Source of the DNA: Psychroflexus sp. ALD_RP9 | Lineage (GTDB): Bacteria; Bacteroidota; Bacteroidia; Flavobacteriales; Flavobacteriaceae | Length of the DNA: 64,000 nt | Direction: 5' to 3' | Assembly (NCBI RefSeq): GCF_017311165.1 | Contig: NZ_CP062973.1 | Span: forward strand, 1,798,001 to 1,862,000 | Part shown: positions 8,052-15,883 of the stretch, piece by piece | How positions within the stretch are numbered: position 1 is the stretch's first letter | Layout: the number at the start of each line of letters is the position of its first letter | Made by a program: the position numbers and the translations under genes | The notes under the pieces: model-generated | What the model was told of the DNA's origin: nothing | Seen by the model: the letters and a program-made list of their open reading frames with translations, nothing else | Database searches by the model: none

Positions 8052-9005
8052 ATGAAAACATATATAAATAGCGGTAATATAGATACAAGGTCTGGCTTTG
8101 GTGCTGGACTAGAAGTTTTAGGTCAAAAAAATGAAAATGTAGTCGCTTTATGTGCTGATTTAACAGGCTCGTTAAAAATGGATGCTTTTAAAGCAAAATA
8201 TCCTGAACGTTTTTTTCAAGTGGGAATTGCTGAAGCTAACATGATTGGTATAGCTGCAGGTTTAACCATTGGTGGTAAAATTCCTTTCACAGGAACTTTT
8301 GCTAATTTTTCGACTGGCCGCGTTTATGACCAAATTAGACAGTCTGTCGCCTACTCAGGTAAAAATGTAAAAATTTGTGCATCGCATGCAGGTTTAACTC
8401 TAGGTGAGGACGGCGCAACACATCAGATATTAGAAGATATTGGTTTGATGAAAATGTTACCAGGAATGACGGTTATAAACACTTGTGATTACAACCAAAC
8501 TAAAGCAGCAACCATTGCTATTGCTGAGCATGATGGTCCTGTGTATTTACGATTTGGAAGACCAAAAGTAGCCAATTTTACTCCTGAAAACCAAAATTTT
8601 GAGATTGGAAAAGCATTGCAATTAACTGAAGGTAAAGATGTAAGTATCATTGCGACAGGACATCTAGTTTGGGAGGCCTTAGAAGCAGCAAAAACTTTAA
8701 ATGAAGCTGGTATAAGCGCCGAAGTGATAAATATTCACACTATTAAGCCGCTTGATGAAGGTGCTATTTTAAAATCGGTTGCTAAAACAAAATGTGTAGT
8801 TACCGCAGAAGAGCATAATTTTTTAGGTGGTTTAGGCGAAAGTGTTGCCAGAACCTTAACACAAAATCTTCCAGTACCTCAGGAGTTCGTTGCAACTCAA
8901 GATACTTTTGGAGAAAGTGGTACTCCTGCACAATTAATGCAAAAATACGGTTTAAATGCTGCAGCTATTGTTGAAAAGACAAAAGCTGTAATAGCTAGAA
9001 AATAA
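8052..9005 (+). CDS. Transketolase, C-terminal subunit
   Basis: Second half of the split transketolase. Its 317 residues cover the pyrimidine-binding domain, with the cofactor-activating Glu in QVGIAEANMIGIAAGL near residue 59, and the C-terminal domain (KDVSIIATGHLVWEALEAAK onward). It assembles with the product of 7190-8035 into the active enzyme. The family also resembles 1-deoxyxylulose-5-phosphate synthase C-terminal halves, but pairing with an N-terminal transketolase subunit argues for transketolase. A stem-loop terminator follows. Confidence 0.95.
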   Translation: MKTYINSGNIDTRSGFGAGLEVLGQKNENVVALCADLTGSLKMDAFKAKYPERFFQVGIAEANMIGIAAGLTIGGKIPFTGTFANFSTGRVYDQIRQSVAYSGKNVKICASHAGLTLGEDGATHQILEDIGLMKMLPGMTVINTCDYNQTKAATIAIAEHDGPVYLRFGRPKVANFTPENQNFEIGKALQLTEGKDVSIIATGHLVWEALEAAKTLNEAGISAEVINIHTIKPLDEGAILKSVAKTKCVVTAEEHNFLGGLGESVARTLTQNLPVPQEFVATQDTFGESGTPAQLMQKYGLNAAAIVEKTKAVIARK

Positions 9006-9033
9006 CATAACTGTAATTAATAATCTTACAAGA

Positions 9034-9066
9034 AGAGCCTTCAATTAGTTTGTGGGCTCTTTTTTT
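9034..9066. terminator. Terminator between transketolase and BLUF genes
   Basis: AAGAGCC and GGCTCTT form a 7-bp stem, extended by a wobble pair, with a 14-15-nt loop and a T-run on the plus strand. It lies between convergent genes and reaches the BLUF stop codon, so it may serve both. Confidence 0.75.
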
Positions 9067-9493
9067 AGCTAGAAAGTGTTTTGGTAAAATTATAAAGTAT
9101 TTTTAAAACTGGATGGGTTTTATCTTCTGTAGGATTTAAAAAGACATCATCAAGATGTAAGTCTTTTTGGCCAACAATGCTCTTGATATGATTGTCTTCA
9201 ACTTCTTTATAAGCCATAGACCAATTGGTGAATTGTCTATTTTCAAGATAACCATTATCTAAAAGTAATAAATCGTTATGCCTAGGGTCATGCTTTATTT
9301 TTTTATAAACGCGATCAATTTCTTCTTCAGGACCTTCAATATATTGCACAAATTTACCTTGAATTAATAATAAAACGCCAGTAATTGCTAATCGCTTATT
9401 TTTTTCTCTTATTTTGAATAAAAAATTTTCAACTTCAGTTTTACTCATAACTTGAGTTTGTACACTCATATAGGAAACATAGCGTAAATTCAT
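9065..9493 (-). CDS. BLUF-domain blue-light photoreceptor
   Basis: A 142-residue protein consisting of one BLUF (FAD-binding, blue-light sensing) domain plus a short C-terminal tail, with no attached effector. The flavin-switch residues are all visible: Tyr5 in LRYVSY, Asn32 in EKNKRLAITG, Gln50 in GKFVQYIEG, and Trp91/Met93 in FTNWSMAY. Short BLUF proteins usually act by binding a separate partner. The neighbours (transketolase and an exonuclease) do not reveal the partner. It is transcribed divergently from the exonuclease. Confidence 0.93.
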   Translation of the reverse strand: MNLRYVSYMSVQTQVMSKTEVENFLFKIREKNKRLAITGVLLLIQGKFVQYIEGPEEEIDRVYKKIKHDPRHNDLLLLDNGYLENRQFTNWSMAYKEVEDNHIKSIVGQKDLHLDDVFLNPTEDKTHPVLKILYNFTKTLSS

Positions 9494-9553
9494 CCAGGTA
9501 TAATTTTTTGAAATATATTAAAAAATTTCCAATTATTTTATAAACTTGTTTTT

Positions 9554-9587
9554 TTTGAAGTTGAAGATTTTATTAATTCTATTTTTG
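9554..9587 (+). promoter_or_regulatory. Exonuclease gene promoter
   Basis: Exact -7 element TATTTTTG (9580-9587) with TTTG at 9554-9557, a 22-nt spacer. The ATG is 13 nt after the box, so the mRNA leader would be only about 6-10 nt. Confidence 0.65.
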
Positions 9588-9600
9588 TAAAAAAAAATTA

Positions 9601-10371
9601 ATGGAATTAAATCTTCACAAGCCAATTTGTTTTTTCGACCTTGAAACAACTGGTGTAAACGTTACAAAAGATCGCATTGTTGAAATTTCTATACTTAAGG
9701 TTTTTCCAAATCATAATAAAGAGTCTTATACATGGCGTGTTAATCCAGGAATTCCTATTCCGCCAGAAACAACAGCTGTACATGGTATTAGTGATAAAGA
9801 TGTAGAAAATGAACCTAGTTTTAATGAATTAGCACCTAAAATTCAGCAATTGCTCGAAGGTGCAGATTTAGCTGGCTACAATAGTAATCGATTCGACATT
9901 CCTTTACTAGCTGAAGAAATGTTACGAACTGAAATTGATTTTGATCTTGACAAGGTTAAAGCAATCGATGTGCAAACCATATTTCACAAGAAAGAGAAAC
10001 GTACGCTTGAGGCAGCTTATAAATTTTATTGTAATAAAAACCTAAATGATGCCCATTCTGCTGAAGCAGATACTAATGCCACATATGAAGTTCTAAAATC
10101 TCAACTTGACCGCTATGAAGATTTGCAAAACGATACCAAGTGGTTAGCTGAATTTAGTACACATAAAAAGTTTGCAGACCTTGCGGGTTTCATAGTATTT
10201 AATAAAAATGGAGAAGAAGTATTTTCATTCGGCAAACATAAAGGTAAAAAAGTCGAAGATGTTTTAGAGAAAGAGCCTGGTTACTTTGGTTGGATTCAAA
10301 ACGCCGATTTCCCACGCTACACAAAAAAAATATTAACTCGCATAAAATTGAGAAAATTAGCGACGAAGTAA
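9601..10371 (+). CDS. DEDDh 3'-5' exonuclease with ExoX-like C-terminus
   Basis: A DnaQ-fold 3'-5' exonuclease. The acidic triad start FFDLETTG supplies Asp and Glu near residues 13-15, and HSAEADT near residue 157 supplies the DEDDh His and Asp. After the nuclease domain, a C-terminal segment FSFGKHKGKKVEDVLEKEP followed by YFGWIQ matches the small domain found at the end of exodeoxyribonuclease X-like proteins. This makes a repair or turnover nuclease more likely than the replicative epsilon subunit. It is followed 10 nt later by the FAH-family gene, probably in one transcript. Confidence 0.9.
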   Translation: MELNLHKPICFFDLETTGVNVTKDRIVEISILKVFPNHNKESYTWRVNPGIPIPPETTAVHGISDKDVENEPSFNELAPKIQQLLEGADLAGYNSNRFDIPLLAEEMLRTEIDFDLDKVKAIDVQTIFHKKEKRTLEAAYKFYCNKNLNDAHSAEADTNATYEVLKSQLDRYEDLQNDTKWLAEFSTHKKFADLAGFIVFNKNGEEVFSFGKHKGKKVEDVLEKEPGYFGWIQNADFPRYTKKILTRIKLRKLATK

Positions 10372-10381
10372 ATCGTAGAGC

Positions 10382-10996
10382 ATGAAAATTATTTGTATCG
10401 GTCGTAATTATAATGATCATATTTCAGAATTAGGCAATCAAAAACCCGAAGCGCCTGTAATATTTTTAAAACCTGACTCTTCAGTTTTACCTAAAAACCA
10501 AGCTTTTTTTATACCAGAGTTCTCAAATAACATCCATTATGAGCTAGAAGTGGTTATTAAAATAAATCGACTTGGTAAACATATCGATCAGAAGTTTGCT
10601 CATAAGTATTATCAAGAAGTCGGCTTAGGAATCGATTTTACTGCTAGGGATTTGCAGCAACAACTAAAACAACAATCCTTACCATGGGAAAAAGCTAAGG
10701 GATTTGATGGTTCTTGTGTTTTAGGAAATAAATGGCTCGATAAATCACAATTTGAAGATTTGCAGAAATTAAATTTCAGCTTAACTAAAAATGACCAAAT
10801 TGTACAACAAGGTAACACCAGACAAATGATTTTTAGTATTGATGAAATTATTGCAAATGTTTCTCAATATTTCACTTTAAAAATCGGAGATTTAATTTTT
10901 ACAGGAACTCCAGCAGGCGTAGGTCCAATTGAAGTTAATGATCATTTAAAAGCAAGTTTAGAAGACCACCAATTAATAGATTTACGTATAAAATAA
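10382..10996 (+). CDS. Fumarylacetoacetate hydrolase family protein
   Basis: A 204-residue single-domain FAH-fold enzyme. Such enzymes hydrolyse or decarboxylate beta-keto acids using a divalent metal. Visible features are the metal-binding Glu pair in [20 protein letters not shown], and the C-terminal [10 protein letters not shown] motif. The substrate cannot be read from the sequence; members of this size include YcgM-type acylpyruvases and oxaloacetate decarboxylases. It lies between the exonuclease (10 nt upstream) and cinA (4 nt downstream), so the three appear to be one operon. Confidence 0.9.
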   Translation: MKIICIGRNYNDHISELGNQKPEAPVIFLKPDSSVLPKNQAFFIPEFSNNIHYELEVVIKINRLGKHIDQKFAHKYYQEVGLGIDFTARDLQQQLKQQSLPWEKAKGFDGSCVLGNKWLDKSQFEDLQKLNFSLTKNDQIVQQGNTRQMIFSIDEIIANVSQYFTLKIGDLIFTGTPAGVGPIEVNDHLKASLEDHQLIDLRIK

Positions 10997-11000
10997 TATT

Positions 11001-12251
11001 ATGAAAGCTGAGATAATAACTATAGGCGACGAAATATTAATTGGTCAAATAATTGATACTAATTCTGCATTTTTAGCAAAAGAATTGAATAAAATAGGAA
11101 TTCAAGTTTATCAAATTTCATCAGTTCAAGACGATCGCTTGCACATATTAAATGCTTTAGATGAGGCTTCAAATCGAGCAGACGTAATTATAGTAACTGG
11201 CGGTTTAGGACCAACAAAAGATGATATTACAAAGCATACGTTTTGTGAGTTTTTTAATGATGAATTAAAACTCAATAAAGACGTGTTAGCTCATGTAGAA
11301 GAATTATTTAAGAAATACGTTAAAACTCCTATCTTAGAGTCTAATAAGACTCAAGCGATGTTACCTAAAACAGCAGAAGTTTTACATAACCAATATGGTA
11401 CTGCGCCAGGAATGTGGTTTGATCAAGCACAAAAAGTATTTATCTCTATGCCGGGTGTGCCATTCGAGATGAAGTCAATTTTCAACAATGAAGTTTTACC
11501 TAAGCTTAAAGATAAGTATGAAACACCATTTATAATACATAAAACCGTTTTAACTTATGGTTTAGGAGAAAGTGCAATTGCTGAAAAAATTTCTGCTTGG
11601 GAAGCTAATTTACCAGAGGTAATCAAGCTTGCTTATTTGCCAAGTTTAGGCCGCGTGAGACTACGTTTGTCTGCCAAAGGCTTTAATCGAAAATATTTAG
11701 AAGAATCAATAGATCAAGCTATAAAAGGTTTATACCCTCTAATTGGTAACATCATTAAAGGCTTTGAAGATGACCAAAGTTTAGAAGAACAAATCGCACA
11801 AAAACTTGTGAAGCATCATAAAACACTTGTAACAGCCGAAAGTTGTACGGGCGGTCGGTTAGCAGCAGCTTTTACTGAAAAACCAGGCGCATCTCAATTT
11901 TATAAAGGTTCAATAGTAAGTTATGCAACTTCAGCAAAACATGATGTTTTAGGAATTTCAGAAGAAATGATAAAAAAGTACTCGGTTGTAAGTGCTGAAA
12001 TAACTAAACAGATGGCACAACGTTCGCAACAAATGTTTAATGCAGACTATGCTGTCGCAACTACAGGAAATGCCGGTCCAGAAAAAGGCGACAGCGATGC
12101 TGAAATAGGCACTGTTTACATTGCGATTGCAACACCTAATAGAGTTGAAGTTTTCGATTTTAATTTTGGGAATCATCGTGAACGTGTAACTCAAAAAGCA
12201 GTCAACAAATCTCTCGAGTTATTACATAGCGAGTTATTTAATATAAATTGA
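11001..12251 (+). CDS. cinA: CinA-like nicotinamide mononucleotide deamidase
   Basis: 416 residues with two domains. The N-terminal MoCF-like domain ([19 protein letters not shown], then [15 protein letters not shown]) is linked to ADP-ribose hydrolysis in some members. The C-terminal NMN amidohydrolase domain begins around residue 270, with the [13 protein letters not shown] motif and TGNAGPEKG. The family salvages NMN back to nicotinic acid mononucleotide for NAD, which fits with nadE also being in the window. Its name derives from competence operons, but no competence genes are near. It is the last gene of the exonuclease-FAH-cinA run. Confidence 0.93.
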   Translation: MKAEIITIGDEILIGQIIDTNSAFLAKELNKIGIQVYQISSVQDDRLHILNALDEASNRADVIIVTGGLGPTKDDITKHTFCEFFNDELKLNKDVLAHVEELFKKYVKTPILESNKTQAMLPKTAEVLHNQYGTAPGMWFDQAQKVFISMPGVPFEMKSIFNNEVLPKLKDKYETPFIIHKTVLTYGLGESAIAEKISAWEANLPEVIKLAYLPSLGRVRLRLSAKGFNRKYLEESIDQAIKGLYPLIGNIIKGFEDDQSLEEQIAQKLVKHHKTLVTAESCTGGRLAAAFTEKPGASQFYKGSIVSYATSAKHDVLGISEEMIKKYSVVSAEITKQMAQRSQQMFNADYAVATTGNAGPEKGDSDAEIGTVYIAIATPNRVEVFDFNFGNHRERVTQKAVNKSLELLHSELFNIN

Positions 12252-12468
12252 CGATATATATATGACGTGAAAATACCAATAGCACATCTTAATTATATAT
12301 TTAATTGCTAGCTAGTCGTATATGTCCTTCATTTATATTTGCTGTTATAGTTAGAGTTAAAGTTAAAAAAATAAAATGCAAAACCTGATGTTTAAATATA
12401 GTTGCTTGAATTCATTTCAACTTGTGATATTGTGCATCAATAAATTAATTAAATTTGGCAAAGTTTTA

Positions 12469-12501
12469 TTTTGGCTAATTCAGAAAAAAGTCTTTAATTT
12501 G
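12469..12501 (+). promoter_or_regulatory. Ribosomal protein operon promoter
   Basis: TTTTG (12469-12473), a 20-nt spacer, then TTAATTTG (12494-12501), one mismatch from TAnnTTTG. This gives a leader of about 30 nt before the bL28 ATG. Confidence 0.55.
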
Positions 12502-12536
12502 CATCCTGTTTTAAATAACACCTAAATACAAGTAAA

Positions 12537-12776
12537 ATGTCTAGAGTTTGTGAACTTACTGGTAAAAGAGCAATGACGGGAAACAATGTTTCTCATGCCT
12601 TAAATAGAACAAAAAGGAAATTTAGCGTTAATTTAGTTAAAAAACGTTTTTATATTCCTGAAGAAGATAAATGGATTACCCTTAAGGTAGCGACTTCTGC
12701 GTTAAAAACGATCAACAAAAAAGGAATTTCAGCAGTTTTAAAAGAAGCTAGAGCAAAAGGTTTCTTGAAAAAATAA
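12537..12776 (+). CDS. rpmB: 50S ribosomal protein bL28
   Basis: Large-subunit ribosomal protein of 79 residues. The start SRVCELTGKRAMTGNNVSHA is the family signature. It is the zinc-free version, with a lone Cys rather than paired CxxC knuckles. It opens the bL28-bL33-DUF4295 operon, with 7 nt before the next start. Confidence 0.97.
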   Translation: MSRVCELTGKRAMTGNNVSHALNRTKRKFSVNLVKKRFYIPEEDKWITLKVATSALKTINKKGISAVLKEARAKGFLKK

Positions 12777-12783
12777 TTAGGCC

Positions 12784-12966
12784 ATGGCAAAGAAAGGAAA
12801 TAGAGTTCAAGTTATACTAGAATGTACCGAGCATAAAAACTCAGGTTTATCGGGTACATCTCGTTATGTTACTACAAAGAATAAAAGAAACACACCTGAT
12901 AGATTAGAATTGAAGAAATTTAATCCTATCATGAAAAAAATGACAATTCACAAAGAAATTAAGTAG
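12784..12966 (+). CDS. rpmG: 50S ribosomal protein bL33, zinc-free form
   Basis: Large-subunit ribosomal protein of 60 residues, recognisable by [17 protein letters not shown]. Zinc-type bL33 has two CxxC pairs. Here the first reads CTEH and the second is NPIM, so it is the C-minus form that does not need zinc. It is located between bL28 and the DUF4295 gene, with 2 nt to the next ATG. Confidence 0.97.
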   Translation: MAKKGNRVQVILECTEHKNSGLSGTSRYVTTKNKRNTPDRLELKKFNPIMKKMTIHKEIK

Positions 12967-12968
12967 TT

Positions 12969-13121
12969 ATGGCAAAGAAATCAGTCGCATCTATACAAAC
13001 AGGTAGCAAACGTCTTACGAAAGCCATCAGAATGGTAAAATCACCTAAATCTGGTGCTTACGTTTTTGAGGAAAAAATAATGAATCCAGAAAATGTAAAT
13101 GATTACTTTAAAGCGAAGTAA
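12969..13121 (+). CDS. DUF4295 small ribosome-associated protein
   Basis: A 50-residue basic protein starting MAKKSVASIQTGSKRLTKA and ending NDYFKAK. DUF4295 is restricted to Bacteroidetes and is always beside bL28 and bL33. As I recall, but cannot check here, ribosome structures from Flavobacterium placed it in the large subunit under the name bL38. Its lysine-rich composition (Lys about one in five) and operon position fit a ribosomal protein. It is followed by a terminator, so it ends the operon. Confidence 0.92.
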   Translation: MAKKSVASIQTGSKRLTKAIRMVKSPKSGAYVFEEKIMNPENVNDYFKAK

Positions 13122-13143
13122 GTTCAATACAATAGCATAAAAC

Positions 13144-13180
13144 AAAGCCGTTACAACTAAGTGACGGCTTTTTGTTTTTT
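13144..13180 (+). terminator. Terminator after the ribosomal protein operon
   Basis: AAAGCCGT (13144-13151) pairs with ACGGCTTT (13164-13171), extended inward by TAC/GTG pairing, and is followed by a T-rich tract. It separates the ribosomal genes from ftsY. Confidence 0.85.
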
Positions 13181-13183
13181 CAC

Positions 13184-13191
13184 TATATTTG
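13184..13191 (+). promoter_or_regulatory. ftsY promoter -7 element
   Basis: Exact TATATTTG immediately after the upstream terminator, 47 nt before the ftsY ATG. Confidence 0.65.
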
Positions 13192-13238
13192 CAGACTATT
13201 TATAATAATCACAGCGCTTTGCTCTAAACCATGACCAT

Positions 13239-14195
13239 ATGGGATTTTTTAAAAATATATTCTCTAAAGATAAAAAGGAAAAGCTAGATGAAGGTCTTGA
13301 GAAGTCTAAAACTTCTTTCTTTGGTAAACTATCTAAGGCAGTTGCAGGAAAATCAAAAGTAGATGATGCTGTCTTAGACAATCTTGAAGAAGTTTTAATT
13401 TCAAGCGATGTTGGGGTAGCTACAACAATTAAAATAATAGATCGTATTGAAGACCGTGTTTCTAGAGATAAATACCTAGGTACTGATGAACTTAATCAGA
13501 TATTACGGGAAGAAATTGCAGGCCTTCTAAGCGAACAAGAACATGGTAATTACGAATCTCTACATATTCCTGAAGGTAATAAGCCATATGTGATTATGGT
13601 TGTTGGTGTAAATGGTGTTGGTAAAACAACCACTATTGGTAAGTTAGCTCAACAATTTAAAAATCAAGGAAAAAAAGTTGTTTTAGGTGCTGGAGATACC
13701 TTTAGAGCCGCTGCGATAGACCAGCTTCAAATTTGGGCAGATCGTGTTGATGTACCTATCATAAAACAAAAAATGGGTAGTGATCCTGCATCTGTAGCAT
13801 TTGATACTGTTCAAAGTGCTGTTAAAAAAGATGCTGATGTTGTTATTTTAGATACTGCAGGGCGTTTACACAATAAAGTGAATTTAATGAATGAGCTAAC
13901 AAAAATTAAACGTGTCATGCAAAAAGTTGTTGATGATGCGCCTCACGAAGTTTTGCTTGTGTTAGATGGTTCAACTGGTCAAAATGCCTTCGAACAAGCT
14001 AAACAATTTACCGCAGCTACAGAAGTTACGGCGCTAGCTGTTACTAAATTAGATGGCACTGCAAAAGGTGGTGTTGTTATAGGAATAAGTGATCAGTTTA
14101 AAGTTCCTGTTAAATATATTGGTGTTGGCGAAGGTATAAATGATCTTCAGATTTTTAATAAATATGAATTTGTAGATTCGTTTTTCAATAAATAA
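13239..14195 (+). CDS. ftsY: Signal recognition particle receptor FtsY
   Basis: GTPase that docks ribosome-SRP complexes at the membrane for cotranslational insertion. The 318 residues have only a short charged N-terminal region instead of the long acidic A domain of Escherichia coli. The NG domain follows, with the P-loop GVNGVGKTTTIGK, the GDTFRAAAIDQL motif, DTAGRLHNK and the TKLDGTAKGG guanine-specificity motif. It starts an operon with the small membrane protein (2 nt gap) and rimO. Confidence 0.97.
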   Translation: MGFFKNIFSKDKKEKLDEGLEKSKTSFFGKLSKAVAGKSKVDDAVLDNLEEVLISSDVGVATTIKIIDRIEDRVSRDKYLGTDELNQILREEIAGLLSEQEHGNYESLHIPEGNKPYVIMVVGVNGVGKTTTIGKLAQQFKNQGKKVVLGAGDTFRAAAIDQLQIWADRVDVPIIKQKMGSDPASVAFDTVQSAVKKDADVVILDTAGRLHNKVNLMNELTKIKRVMQKVVDDAPHEVLLVLDGSTGQNAFEQAKQFTAATEVTALAVTKLDGTAKGGVVIGISDQFKVPVKYIGVGEGINDLQIFNKYEFVDSFFNK

Positions 14196-14197
14196 AT

Positions 14198-14503
14198 ATG
14201 GCAGATCAAAAACCATCAAAGCCATTTAGCAGTGAAAGAACAAAGTTAGTTATTACTAAAATCACCGCTATATACGCAGCATTTTATTTTGTCTTAAAAT
14301 TATCTGCTATTTTTAACGGCGCTTGGGTTCTACCTAATTTAGTTCTTACATTACCTTTACTAATACTTGGCTTAATTGCTTGGTATTTACTTAAATCTGA
14401 ACAAACCAATTGGTTATTTGTTATAGTAAGCATCTTAATAATTTCGGCAATTAGATATTACGAGGCTGAAGCTGTGGTTTGGTTAAATTCAATTTTACAA
14501 TAA
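14198..14503 (+). CDS. Small three-helix membrane protein of unknown function
   Basis: A 101-residue protein I do not recognise. A hydrophilic Lys/Ser-rich N-terminus (MADQKPSKPFSSERTK) is followed by three hydrophobic stretches, approximately residues 20-40, 46-67 and 70-95. There are no catalytic motifs or cysteines. It sits 2 nt after ftsY and 6 nt before rimO, so it is cotranscribed with both. A role near membrane insertion would be pure inference from position. Confidence 0.8.
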   Translation: MADQKPSKPFSSERTKLVITKITAIYAAFYFVLKLSAIFNGAWVLPNLVLTLPLLILGLIAWYLLKSEQTNWLFVIVSILIISAIRYYEAEAVVWLNSILQ

Positions 14504-14509
14504 ATTTAT

Positions 14510-15814
14510 ATGCGCACAAAAACCCTTAAAAAGCACAAAATTAATGTGGTCACTTTAGGATGTAGTAAAAATATTTATGATTCTGAAGTATTAATGGGGC
14601 AACTCAAAGCCAATCAAAAAGATGTTGTTCATGAGCAAGAAGGTGATGTAGTCGTGATTAACACATGTGGCTTTATCGATAATGCTAAAGAGCAATCGGT
14701 AAATACGATTCTTGATTTTGTTGAGCGTAAAGAAGCTGGAGAAGTCGAAAAAGTTTTTGTGACAGGTTGTTTGTCAGAACGCTATAAGCCAGATCTCCAA
14801 AAAGAAATTCCCGATGTAGATCAATATTTTGGAACTACTGAACTTCCTGCCTTATTAAAAGCTTTAGGCGCAGATTATAAACATGAATTGATTGGTGAAC
14901 GCCTAACCACAACACCAAAAAACTACGCCTTTTTAAAAATTGCTGAAGGATGTGATCGGCCATGCTCTTTTTGCGCAATACCACTAATGCGCGGCGGACA
15001 CAAATCTAAACCAATTGAAGAATTAGTTGAAGAAGCCACTAAGCTAGCTTCAAACGGTGTTAAAGAATTAATTTTAATCGCTCAAGATTTAACCTATTAT
15101 GGTTTAGATTTATATAAAAAAAGAAACCTAGCAGAACTACTGCAGCAACTTGTAAAAGTTGAAGGTATAGAGTGGATAAGGCTTCATTATGCTTTTCCTA
15201 CTGGATTTCCTTTAGATGTGCTCGATGTGATTAAAAATGAGCCTAAAATTTGTAACTATATAGATATCCCGCTACAACATATTTCCGATCACCTTTTAAA
15301 GTCTATGAGACGTGGTACAACTCATGAAAAGACAACTAATTTACTTCGTAAATTTAGACAAATTGTCCCTGAAATGGCGATTAGAACTACGTTAATTGTT
15401 GGTTATCCTGGCGAAACTGAAGCTGATTTTGAAGAATTAAAGCAATGGGTTAAAGACATGCGCTTCGAGCGTTTAGGCTGCTTTACCTATTCTCATGAAG
15501 AAAACACGCATGCTTATAGTCTTGAAGATGATGTGCCTGATGAAGTTAAAATGCAACGCGCTAACGAAATCATGGAAATACAATCTCAAATTTCATGGGA
15601 ACTCAATCAAGAAAAAATAGGACAAGTATTTAAATGTGTTTTCGACCGTAAAGAAGGTAATTATTTTGTAGGACGAACCGAATTTGATTCGCCAGATGTA
15701 GATAATGAAGTTCGAGTAGATGCTCGAAAATATTATCTTAAATTGGGTGATTTTGCTCACATTAAAATCACTCAAGCTGAAGATTTTGACCTCTACGGTG
15801 AGCCAACCTCATAA
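14510..15814 (+). CDS. rimO: Ribosomal protein uS12 methylthiotransferase RimO
   Basis: Radical-SAM enzyme that adds a methylthio group to an Asp of ribosomal protein uS12. 434 residues in three parts. The N-terminal UPF0004 domain carries auxiliary-cluster cysteines in TLGCSKN, INTCGF and VTGCLSER. The radical-SAM core has CxxxCxxC at C148, C152 and C155 (GCDRPCSFCAIP). A TRAM domain closes the protein. The LGCSKN start and the AIPLMRGGHKSKP segment favour RimO over the tRNA enzyme MiaB. It is the last gene of the ftsY operon. Confidence 0.96.
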   Translation: MRTKTLKKHKINVVTLGCSKNIYDSEVLMGQLKANQKDVVHEQEGDVVVINTCGFIDNAKEQSVNTILDFVERKEAGEVEKVFVTGCLSERYKPDLQKEIPDVDQYFGTTELPALLKALGADYKHELIGERLTTTPKNYAFLKIAEGCDRPCSFCAIPLMRGGHKSKPIEELVEEATKLASNGVKELILIAQDLTYYGLDLYKKRNLAELLQQLVKVEGIEWIRLHYAFPTGFPLDVLDVIKNEPKICNYIDIPLQHISDHLLKSMRRGTTHEKTTNLLRKFRQIVPEMAIRTTLIVGYPGETEADFEELKQWVKDMRFERLGCFTYSHEENTHAYSLEDDVPDEVKMQRANEIMEIQSQISWELNQEKIGQVFKCVFDRKEGNYFVGRTEFDSPDVDNEVRVDARKYYLKLGDFAHIKITQAEDFDLYGEPTS

Positions 15815-15855
15815 GCAATTAACGATTAATTAGGAGCATTTTAAGTTAGCTAGCT

Positions 15856-15863
15856 TATTTTTG
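15856..15863 (+). promoter_or_regulatory. bshC promoter -7 element
   Basis: Exact TATTTTTG, 20 nt before the bshC ATG. No clear -33 TTG at the usual spacing. Confidence 0.55.
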
Positions 15864-15883
15864 TAGAGACTCAAAAGTATATT

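Noticed and set aside
12334-12341. An orphan TATATTTG in the gap after cinA
   Set aside because: No open frame or stable RNA shape follows it at a useful distance and no -33 TTG precedes it; such 8-mers are expected by chance in AT-rich gaps.
12376-12525. A 49-codon open frame (MQNLMFKYSCLNS start) in the gap before bL28
   Set aside because: It runs through the bL28 promoter and ends 12 nt before its start. Its composition looks like translated AT-rich intergenic DNA, and I know no family like it.
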